A program made the position numbers and the translations under genes. From NCBI RefSeq assembly GCF_022967985.1, contig NZ_JALJVC010000001.1, forward strand, positions 235,109 to 299,108: a stretch of DNA of 64,000 bases, read 5' to 3'. How positions within the stretch are numbered: position 1 is the stretch's first letter; the number at the start of each line of letters is the position of its first letter. The DNA comes from Acinetobacter lwoffii (GTDB lineage: Bacteria > Pseudomonadota > Gammaproteobacteria > Pseudomonadales > Moraxellaceae). Positions 57,368-64,000 of this stretch are shown here, piece by piece. The notes below the pieces were generated by a model. It did not search any database. It was not told the DNA's origin and saw only the letters and a program-made list of their open reading frames with translations.

Positions 57368-60244
57368 TTAGACTTGGGGTATATAAGTCTGATGCGTCTT
57401 GTCTCGCACTAAATAAGCGGTTGCATCCTGCTCAGGAAGCGGTTTGGAAAATAAGTAGCCTTGGGCAATATCACAGTCTAAATCACGTAAATATTCTAGC
57501 TGCTCTTCGGTCTCGATGCCTTCCGCGACCACGGTCATGCCCATGGCTTTACCCATGGCCACCATGGCACTGACAATGGCTGCCTGCTTGTTTTCCCCAA
57601 TCTTGCAAACAAAACTGCGATCAATTTTTAAGGTATCAATCGGGAAATCAGTAAGATAGGAGAGGGAAGAATAACCTGTGCCGAAATCATCTAGGGCAAT
57701 ATGAATATGTCGCTGTTTGATTTCATTCAGCAGGTTTTTGACCGCTTCCGAATTTTCAATTAAAGAAGATTCGGTAATTTCCAGCTCCAGGCTGGCGCCA
57801 GAAATCTGGTTGTCTGCAATGGCCTGATCCAGATCATCGAGCAATTGACCACGGCGCAATTGCTGCGCCACGATATTGACTGATACACAAATATGATTAA
57901 AGCCCAGATCATTCCATTGGCGAATCTGTTTAGCGGCCTGCTGGATCACCAGACGGCCAATGTCTGAAATCAGGCTGGTCTGTTCCGCTAACGGTATAAA
58001 TAGGCCTGGTGCAATAATGCCTTTTTCTGGATGGTTCCAGCGAATCAGCGCTTCGAAGCCATAAATGCTTTGATCGCTGAAATTGATTTTTGGCTGATAA
58101 TACACCACCAGTTCATTATTCTGGATTGCTTTGCGCAAATCACGTTCCAGGAAAACCCCTTTGTTCTGTAAAGCATTATTTTCACTGGAATAAAAGTGAA
58201 TAGTATTGCCGCCGAGATTTTTGGCTTCGTTCAATGCCTGTTCAGCGCAGTTATTTAAATAATCGAGCTGACGGCCATGATCCGGATAAAATGCCACTCC
58301 CATGGACAGGGTAATCACATGCTCCTGACCGTAAATATTAAACGGTCTGCTAAAGGCCTGAGCGATGCGTTCACAATGGTGCTGAACTGACGGGCGAATA
58401 TGTGAAATTTCATAGAGAATCGCAAAATCATCGCCATTTAGATGTGCCACAAATAGCGCTTCTGCATTGGTCATGCGCAGCCGCTGCGCCACCTGACGTA
58501 AAAGTTCATCACCGCCGTTATTGGACAGGTATTCATTCAATGGCCGGAAACGGTCGATGTTAAGCCGAATCACAGCCATCTCTTTAATAGAGTCTTTTTG
58601 CGAAACTAGATATTGATGCAGCTGATAATTATAATAAAAGCGGTTCGGTAAGTCAGTCAGCGTGTCATAATTTTCCAGATAGGACAGGCGCTGTTCCTGT
58701 AATTTACGTTCAGTCAGATCTGATACGATGCCAATATAATGGGTAATCCGGCCTTCATCATCAGTCACGGCATTAATATGCAGCCATAAGGTCGACTCTT
58801 TGCCAGACAGAAATTTTGCATAAACCTCTCCATCATAAGAGCCAATCTTCTGGATCTGTTTGACAATATTGGCCTGAAAAGTACGTTGCTGGGATTTATT
58901 TTGCACCGCAATATCAAATAAGGATTTACCGATGATCTGGTCACGCTCAAAACCGCTCAGGTATTCGTAGTGGGGATTGACATCGATATAATCTAAATCA
59001 AGATTCAGAATGAAAATGCCTTCCGCAGCTTGTTCCAGTACACTGGCCACCAGTTTTAAACGTTCTTGAGACAGACGTTCCTGCTGGATATCACGACGGA
59101 TACCGACCATGCGCAAGGGTTTTTTATTTTTAGGATCACGACTGATCACCCGGCCAATATCATGTACCCAACTCCAGCCACCTTCACTGAGCTTGATCCG
59201 GTAAGTGGCATCATAGCGTTCAATCTGGCCACGCAGATGCTGCTTCATATTGCGCTTAAAATAGGCCAGATCTTCAGGGTGAATCAGATACTGTAATTGC
59301 AGATGATGATCTTTGGAATCGCGCAGAATCTTTTCGTCTTTATGATTGGTTAAGGTGATGCTGCGCTCTTGAATATTCCAGTCCCATGGCCGAATACCGG
59401 CAATTTCATGTGCAAGTTTTAGATTCTGCTGCTGATTCTTCAGGTCATGATTGATCTGTTCAATATCATAGGTACGTTCCCGTACTTTTTGCTCCAGCAA
59501 TTGGTTACTGAGCTGTAATTGCTGTTCAATATCTTTGGATTTATTGACTTCAGTTTTGAGTTGCTGGCATAGTTCATCAGTCCAATGCACTTGCTGTTCT
59601 GCATTTTTCACCAGAATATCATTTTCCGCATACAGACGTGAGGTGCGGCTGTGAATTCGATAACTACTCGTCGCGCACAGCAAAATCACAATCATGGCGA
59701 AATTTAAGGCAAGCGCAAAGAACGGATTGGAATGACCTATATGATAAATTTGCGACAGTAAAAAGGGCAGTAAAGAAGGTAGAAATGCCAGGCAGAAATA
59801 ACTGAGTTTCTGGGTCAGGTAGGTTAAACCGAAAGCTTGGGTAACAATCAGCAACAAGGCAGACAAGGTCAGTGCTTCAATATCTTCAAATGCAGGATTG
59901 GCCTGTGGCAAATAATAATAAATCGTAAAAATACCTGCCGCGATACTGATGCCAACAGCCAGACTCTGTATCTGTAACCAGCGATGTGCACTTTTCTGGT
60001 TATATTGTTCAGGTTTAAAATACAGCGTACTTACCAGCCAACACATGCTGACCAGAAATTCTGTCAGAATAAACCAGGTATTAAAATACGTATTAGACGG
60101 GCTATATTGAATGTGATAAATACAAAAAATATAAAGGCAGATCACCATTATACTGAGCAAAAAATAGCGACTATGACGAAGCGTGTTCGCAATCTGAGCA
60201 TCATGTAAATGCTGTTGAATATAGTCGTCCTGATTATCAACCAT
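57368..60244 (-). CDS. PAS-GGDEF-EAL membrane protein, probable c-di-GMP phosphodiesterase
   Basis: A 958-aa signalling protein. About six N-terminal membrane helices (27-190), a coiled coil (about 205-280), two PAS domains (about 285-385 and 397-510), then GGDEF (about 525-690) and EAL (about 700-940). The GGDEF signature is NGDDF (N603-F607), and the metal Asp of DxDxFK is replaced by Asn (N562), so cyclase activity is unlikely. The EAL part keeps EALIRW (731-736), ELEITES, DDFGTGYSS, LKIDRSF and AEGIET, so it should hydrolyse c-di-GMP. A TTG three codons upstream is the only alternative start. The sensed signal is unknown. Confidence 0.92.
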   Translation of the reverse strand: MVDNQDDYIQQHLHDAQIANTLRHSRYFLLSIMVICLYIFCIYHIQYSPSNTYFNTWFILTEFLVSMCWLVSTLYFKPEQYNQKSAHRWLQIQSLAVGISIAAGIFTIYYYLPQANPAFEDIEALTLSALLLIVTQAFGLTYLTQKLSYFCLAFLPSLLPFLLSQIYHIGHSNPFFALALNFAMIVILLCATSSYRIHSRTSRLYAENDILVKNAEQQVHWTDELCQQLKTEVNKSKDIEQQLQLSNQLLEQKVRERTYDIEQINHDLKNQQQNLKLAHEIAGIRPWDWNIQERSITLTNHKDEKILRDSKDHHLQLQYLIHPEDLAYFKRNMKQHLRGQIERYDATYRIKLSEGGWSWVHDIGRVISRDPKNKKPLRMVGIRRDIQQERLSQERLKLVASVLEQAAEGIFILNLDLDYIDVNPHYEYLSGFERDQIIGKSLFDIAVQNKSQQRTFQANIVKQIQKIGSYDGEVYAKFLSGKESTLWLHINAVTDDEGRITHYIGIVSDLTERKLQEQRLSYLENYDTLTDLPNRFYYNYQLHQYLVSQKDSIKEMAVIRLNIDRFRPLNEYLSNNGGDELLRQVAQRLRMTNAEALFVAHLNGDDFAILYEISHIRPSVQHHCERIAQAFSRPFNIYGQEHVITLSMGVAFYPDHGRQLDYLNNCAEQALNEAKNLGGNTIHFYSSENNALQNKGVFLERDLRKAIQNNELVVYYQPKINFSDQSIYGFEALIRWNHPEKGIIAPGLFIPLAEQTSLISDIGRLVIQQAAKQIRQWNDLGFNHICVSVNIVAQQLRRGQLLDDLDQAIADNQISGASLELEITESSLIENSEAVKNLLNEIKQRHIHIALDDFGTGYSSLSYLTDFPIDTLKIDRSFVCKIGENKQAAIVSAMVAMGKAMGMTVVAEGIETEEQLEYLRDLDCDIAQGYLFSKPLPEQDATAYLVRDKTHQTYIPQV

Positions 60245-60421
60245 GTGATTCAATGCCTGTATTCATCCTAAACGGTTTTCGTCCTTGTGCATTGTTGTTA
60301 TAAAAACCCCAGGAAATGTGTGAAATCAATTAATAAGTATTTGTTATTCTTTAGTCGAGATTAGATGTCTTAAAAATAAAAATCAACAAAATTAAAGACA
60401 AATTTTTACCCATCCGATGAA

Positions 60422-61132
60422 CTAAAGCACATAATTCAAAATTGACAGGGCAACAACAGGAGCAGTTTCGGTACGTAGTACACGCTCGCCGATACACCAG
60501 TTGAGAAAACCTTTCTGGTTTGCGGCACTAATTTCTGCCTCACTCAAGCCACCTTCGGGGCCAATCAGCAGGGCAAGATCTAAAGTCGCATCTGCCAGTA
60601 CATCTGTTTCATCTTTATTGGGTGCTAAAACCAGTTTGGTGTTCGGAAGTTCAGTATCCAGCCATTTTTCAAGTGACATGGGCGCTAAAATTTCAGGCAC
60701 AATGTTTAGACCACATTGTTCACAAGCCGCAATAGCAATGCCTTGCCAGTGATCCAGCTTTTTCTGGTCGCGATCATACTTTAAACGCATTTCACAACGA
60801 TCCGAAGTCAGCAGCTGAATTTCGGAAACGCCCAGTTCGACTGCTTTCTGAATCGCATAATCCATACGGTCGCCTTTACTCATCACCTGACCGAGCAAAG
60901 CCTGGAACTTTGGTGTGCGATTGGCAGGATTAAATGCATTGACCGAGACGGTGGCTGATTTTTTAGCAACCTCGGTTAAAGTCACGTCATATTCGCCACC
61001 CTGTCCATTGAACAGGGTCGCGCTTTCACCGACTTGCGCGCGTAAAACCTTTACCCAATGATGAAATACAGTTTCCGTAAGCTCAAGGCTGACATCAACA
61101 GTTAAATCAGCATCTATATAAAAACGTGGCAT
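60422..61132 (-). CDS. rsmE: 16S rRNA (uracil1498-N3)-methyltransferase
   Basis: RsmE methylates U1498 of 16S rRNA. The 236-aa SPOUT-fold protein has an N-terminal PUA-like part (FYIDADLTVDVSLELTETVF). The C-terminal trefoil knot contains LLTSDRCEMRLKYDRDQKKL, IAACEQCGLNIVPEI, LLIGPEGGLSEAEI and GERVLRTETAPVVALS, all RsmE landmarks. It lies 37 bp downstream of metF on the same strand. Confidence 0.96.
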   Translation of the reverse strand: MPRFYIDADLTVDVSLELTETVFHHWVKVLRAQVGESATLFNGQGGEYDVTLTEVAKKSATVSVNAFNPANRTPKFQALLGQVMSKGDRMDYAIQKAVELGVSEIQLLTSDRCEMRLKYDRDQKKLDHWQGIAIAACEQCGLNIVPEILAPMSLEKWLDTELPNTKLVLAPNKDETDVLADATLDLALLIGPEGGLSEAEISAANQKGFLNWCIGERVLRTETAPVVALSILNYVL

Positions 61133-61169
61133 TGATCGTTCTACTCAAAAAATCGGTGAAATAAAGGGC

Positions 61170-62006
61170 TTAAGCTAAACCAAGATCGGTGACTAGCTGA
61201 CGGGTCGGGTCAGTAGTATTCATGGTGTAAAAATGCAAACTTGGTGCACCACCTGCAAGCAGACGCTCACAGAATTTAACTACAACTTCATGGCCAAAGG
61301 CTTTAATGCTGGCAGTATCGTCACCATAAGTTGCCAGTTGCTTACGAATCCAGCGTGGAATCTCAGCGCCAGTACCATCAGCAAAGCGAATCAGATTGCT
61401 GGCATTGGTAATTGGCATGATGCCTGGCGCAACTGGAATATCGATTCCTGCTTTCTGGATACGATCTACAAAATAGAAATAAGCATCTGGATTGAAGAAG
61501 AACTGAGTTAAAGCAGCATTGGCACCTGTATTGACTTTATCAACAAAGTGCTGAATGTCTTTGTCAAAGCTTTCAGCCTGAGGATGCATTTCCGGATAAG
61601 CTGCGACTTCAATCTTAAAATGATCGCCTGAATGTTCGCGGATAAAGCGAACCAGATCAGCTGCATAAGGTAATTCGCCCAAACCCACTTGGCCTGAAGG
61701 CAAGTCACCACGCAGGGCAACAATACGGTCAATGCCTTGAGATTTGTACAGATCTAGAAGTTCAGCAATACGCGCTTTGTCATCGCCAATACAAGACAGG
61801 TGAGGGGCAACAGGTGCACCTTTGCCATTAAAGTCATTGATAGTAGACAGGGTGCGTTCACGAGTGGAACCACCAGCACCATAGGTCACAGAGAAGAATT
61901 CTGGATTTAAGAGTTGTAACTCTTGATGTACAACCTTGAGTTTTTCCGCACCTACATCAGTTTTGGTCGGGAAAAATTCAAATGAAATTGGAATCTGTTT
62001 AGACAT
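61170..62006 (-). CDS. metF: Methylenetetrahydrofolate reductase
   Basis: MetF reduces 5,10-methylene-THF to 5-methyl-THF for methionine synthesis, using FAD. The 278-aa TIM-barrel has ISFEFFPTKTDVGAEKL, FFSVTYGAGGSTRERTLST, DRIVALRGDLPSG (FAD contacts), ALTQFFFNPDAYFYF, and PVAPGIMPITNASNLIRFAD. ATG 62006 follows AAAAGGATTTGAAC, a good ribosome site; an in-frame TTG lies two codons upstream. Upstream lies a MITE/REP-like element and then ahcY, so the two methyl-cycle genes are neighbours. Confidence 0.96.
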   Translation of the reverse strand: MSKQIPISFEFFPTKTDVGAEKLKVVHQELQLLNPEFFSVTYGAGGSTRERTLSTINDFNGKGAPVAPHLSCIGDDKARIAELLDLYKSQGIDRIVALRGDLPSGQVGLGELPYAADLVRFIREHSGDHFKIEVAAYPEMHPQAESFDKDIQHFVDKVNTGANAALTQFFFNPDAYFYFVDRIQKAGIDIPVAPGIMPITNASNLIRFADGTGAEIPRWIRKQLATYGDDTASIKAFGHEVVVKFCERLLAGGAPSLHFYTMNTTDPTRQLVTDLGLA

Positions 62007-62044
62007 GTTCAAATCCTTTTTATAAATACTTGTAATTTTGGATT

Positions 62045-62176
62045 GCCCTCATCCTAACCTTCTCCCAAAGGGAGAAGGGACTTCCATTACGATAGTTAAA
62101 GTCTTTAAAACTTACCCTCTAACTATTTTCACAATAGAAGTTTCCCTCTCCTTTTAGGAGAGGGCTAGGGAGAGGT
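62045..62176. repeat. REP/MITE-like element with terminal hairpins
   Basis: About 132 bp between ahcY and metF. The left end carries a perfect 9-bp hairpin CCTTCTCCC-AAA-GGGAGAAGG (62058-62078). The right end carries CCCTCTCC-TTTTA-GGAGAGGG (62144-62164). The outer ends (CCCTCATCCTAA and TAGGGAGAGG on the other strand) are also related as inverted repeats. The middle is AT-rich. This fits a miniature, non-coding extragenic repeat; I see no second copy in the window. Confidence 0.7.
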
Positions 62177-62187
62177 AAAAACAAAAA

Positions 62188-63570
62188 TTAGTATTTATAA
62201 GCATCAGACTTGAATGGACCTTCAACTTGAACACCCAAGTAATCCGCTTGTTCTTGAGTCAGTTGAGTCAAGACACCACCGAAACCAGCAACCATCGCAG
62301 CAGCAACTTCTTCATCTAATTTCTTAGGAAGAAGTTCTACACGAATTTGTGCAGCTTTTTCAGATTCTGGAAGATCAGCAAATTTCTCAGCGAATAAATG
62401 CATTTGACCCAATACCTGGTTGGCAAATGAACCATCCATAATACGTGATGGGTGACCAGTCGCATTACCAAGGTTCACCAAACGGCCTTCAGAAAGAAGG
62501 ATCAGGTAATCATTTTCATTTTCTGAACGATACACCTGGTGTACTTGAGGTTTAACTTCAACCCACTTGTAGCCACGTAGGTAAGCTGTATCAATTTCAG
62601 TATCAAAGTGACCGATGTTACAAACAACTGCGCCAGCTTTTAATGAATCAAGCATTGCAGCGTCACATACGTGGTAGTTACCTGTTGTAGTTACGATAAG
62701 GTCAGTGTTTTGAAGAAGGTCAACATTGATGTCTTCTTTCTTGCCAGTTTGCACGCCATTTTTGTATGGAGATACAACTTCATAACCGTCCATGCATGCT
62801 TGCATTGCACAGATTGGGTCAACTTCAGTTACGCGTACAATCATGCCTTCTTGACGAAGTGATTGTGCAGAACCTTTACCTACGTCACCGTAACCGATTA
62901 CAAGCGCACGACGGCCAGATAAAAGCATATCTGTACCACGTTTGATTGCATCGTTCAGTGAGTGACGGCAACCGTATTTGTTGTCGTTTTTAGACTTGGT
63001 TACTGAATCGTTTACGTTGATTGCAGGAACTTTTAAAGTGCCATCACGAAGCATTTCGTACAGACGTTGAACACCTGTCGTTGTTTCTTCAGTTACACCG
63101 TGAATTTTTGCAATCACTTCTGGATATTTTTCATGAACAAGTAGCGTTAAGTCACCGCCATCGTCAAGAATCATGTTGGCATCCCAAGGCGTGCCATTTA
63201 CATTGATTTGTTGTTCAAGACACCACATATATTCTTCTTCAGTTTCGCCTTTCCAAGCAAACACAGGAATGCCCGCAGCGGCGATAGCAGCAGCAGCATG
63301 GTCTTGAGTCGAGAAGATGTTACATGAAGTCCAGCGAACTTCTGCGCCTAATTCAACCAGTGTTTCAATAAGAACAGCTGTTTGAATGGTCATGTGGATA
63401 CAGCCGAGAATTTTCGCGCCTGCAAGTGGTTTTGCTGCCGAGTAGCGTTTACGCAGACCCATGAGGGCTGGCATTTCAGCTTCAGCAAGTTTGATTTCTT
63501 TACGGCCGTAATCAGCAAGTGAAATATCAGCAACTTTGTAATCTGTAAATGAAGCAGTAACCGCGTTCAT
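62188..63570 (-). CDS. ahcY: Adenosylhomocysteinase
   Basis: AhcY splits S-adenosylhomocysteine into adenosine and homocysteine, using tightly bound NAD. The 460-aa protein has [37 protein letters not shown], and the NAD-binding segment [26 protein letters not shown] and the C-terminal KSDAYKY end with conserved Lys and Tyr residues are also typical. Start ATG 63570 has AGGAGATCCTG in front. It is controlled by the SAH riboswitch just upstream. Confidence 0.98.
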   Translation of the reverse strand: MNAVTASFTDYKVADISLADYGRKEIKLAEAEMPALMGLRKRYSAAKPLAGAKILGCIHMTIQTAVLIETLVELGAEVRWTSCNIFSTQDHAAAAIAAAGIPVFAWKGETEEEYMWCLEQQINVNGTPWDANMILDDGGDLTLLVHEKYPEVIAKIHGVTEETTTGVQRLYEMLRDGTLKVPAINVNDSVTKSKNDNKYGCRHSLNDAIKRGTDMLLSGRRALVIGYGDVGKGSAQSLRQEGMIVRVTEVDPICAMQACMDGYEVVSPYKNGVQTGKKEDINVDLLQNTDLIVTTTGNYHVCDAAMLDSLKAGAVVCNIGHFDTEIDTAYLRGYKWVEVKPQVHQVYRSENENDYLILLSEGRLVNLGNATGHPSRIMDGSFANQVLGQMHLFAEKFADLPESEKAAQIRVELLPKKLDEEVAAAMVAGFGGVLTQLTQEQADYLGVQVEGPFKSDAYKY

Positions 63571-63600
63571 CAGGATCTCCTAGGAAAAAATAGATTGGAT

Positions 63601-63708
63601 CGTTCTGTTCGCGGATGCCGTTGTTGATCAGAACGAATGTCTGACCGATGGTCGAGCCTAGCGATTTTACATTTAGTGCCTGTAAAACGTCGCAGCATCC
63701 CTCGACTA
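63601..63708 (-). promoter_or_regulatory. S-adenosylhomocysteine (SAH) riboswitch of ahcY
   Basis: On the complement the sequence starts GTCGAGGGATGCTGCGACG. P1 pairs GTCGAG (63701-63706) with CTCGAC (63651-63656). The conserved GGATGCTGCGACG and AGGCTCGAC elements are present. The pseudoknot pairs GGATGC (63695-63700) with GCATCC (63613-63618), in the AACAACGGCATCCGCG context typical of this class. A stem CGTTCTG / CAGAACG (63629-63635 / 63601-63607) surrounds the second pseudoknot strand and may be the expression platform before the ribosome site. High SAH should raise ahcY expression. Confidence 0.9.
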
Positions 63709-63715
63709 GCGCCGT

Positions 63716-63744
63716 ATTGTACTTGGATTTAAAGTGATAGCCAA
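63716..63744 (-). promoter_or_regulatory. ahcY promoter
   Basis: On the complement TTGGCT, 17-bp spacer, TACAAT. The transcript would begin near 63709, right at the first base of the riboswitch. Confidence 0.8.
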
Positions 63745-63799
63745 GTTATATAAAATCCGATACAAATACATTGACTTAAAAATATACTAAGGAAGAAGA

Positions 63800-64000
63800 A
63801 TGGATGACTTAGAGGAAATTACAAAATCCATCGATGTGCTGATCCAAGATAAACCACTGGATTTCCTTGGACACTGTGAGCTAAAAACTGGGTGTAAATT
63901 ATTGATCATAGATTTACTTATAAATTTTAATAGGTTGGAGGTGCATCTCAAGAGGCTCGTAACATATGTAGAAATACCTACATATAAGGATGAAGTGAGA
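63800..64000 (+). CDS. Unknown protein, N-terminal part (runs off the window)
   Basis: An open frame of 67 codons from ATG 63800 to the last base, with ribosome site AAGGAAGAAG close upstream. The start MDDLEEITKSIDVLIQDKPL leads to a Leu-rich stretch CKLLIIDLLINFNRLEVHLK and has no signal peptide. It is divergent from ahcY. The gene is truncated by the window end and I do not recognise it. Confidence 0.6.
   Translation, partial: MDDLEEITKSIDVLIQDKPLDFLGHCELKTGCKLLIIDLLINFNRLEVHLKRLVTYVEIPTYKDEVR

Overview
The window reads as chromosomal DNA of an Acinetobacter or a very close Moraxellaceae relative. This rests on recognised protein families, a moderately AT-rich composition, and the block prs / tRNA-Gln / ispE / lolB / TPR protein / hemA, a gene order I know from pseudomonad-type gammaproteobacteria. 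The long-form isocitrate lyase (533 aa) also fits. Almost everything is core housekeeping. I see no phage, insertion sequence, integron, plasmid backbone or CRISPR array.

Layout. 1-5.0 kb: end of prs, three tRNA-Gln genes, isoprenoid kinase ispE, lipoprotein-sorting lolB, a TPR protein, and divergent hemA. 5-12.6 kb: dnaG, bamD, rluD, pgeF, a flavodoxin-like protein, smpB, coaD, a ferredoxin and RNase P RNA. 12.7-16.2 kb is the most accessory-looking stretch: tRNA-Met, a markedly AT-rich KAP-type P-loop NTPase, a CatB-like acetyltransferase, and a RidA/TetR divergent pair separated by two palindromic operators. 16.2-26.2 kb: greA, carB-carA with a structured leader, a coiled-coil protein plus a small membrane protein, a DOMON-like protein, yhbY, rlmE and ftsH. 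26.3-33.6 kb: a GNAT protein, folP, several small unknowns, tRNA-Leu between two related membrane proteins, a CNNM/CorC-type protein and a LysR regulator. 34.2-50.8 kb: aceA, two tandem RND pump subunits without adaptor genes, mgtE, a DUF4112 protein, htpX, two lytic transglycosylases, ttcA, an SCP2 protein and greB. 50.8-64 kb: two tandem tRNA-Ser genes, pdxB-epmA, cca, maeB, a PAS-GGDEF-EAL protein, rsmE, metF, ahcY behind an S-adenosylhomocysteine riboswitch, and the start of an unknown gene.

Functional links. Translation and RNA maturation dominate (tRNAs, rnpB, cca, rluD, rlmE, rsmE, ttcA, smpB, epmA, yhbY). Envelope biogenesis follows (lolB, bamD, pgeF, two transglycosylases, ftsH, htpX). 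ahcY and metF are neighbouring methyl-cycle genes; aceA and maeB serve growth on acetate and C4 acids.

The most interesting non-coding signals are a DnaA-box-rich nested inverted-repeat region at 46.86-47.03 kb, the ahcY riboswitch, an attenuator-like hairpin in front of carAB, a terminator whose 3' arm carries the cca ribosome binding site, and a MITE/REP-like element between ahcY and metF. I did not find a clear new multigene system. The KAP NTPase is the only obvious accessory gene that could belong to a defence-type function, and that is inference.
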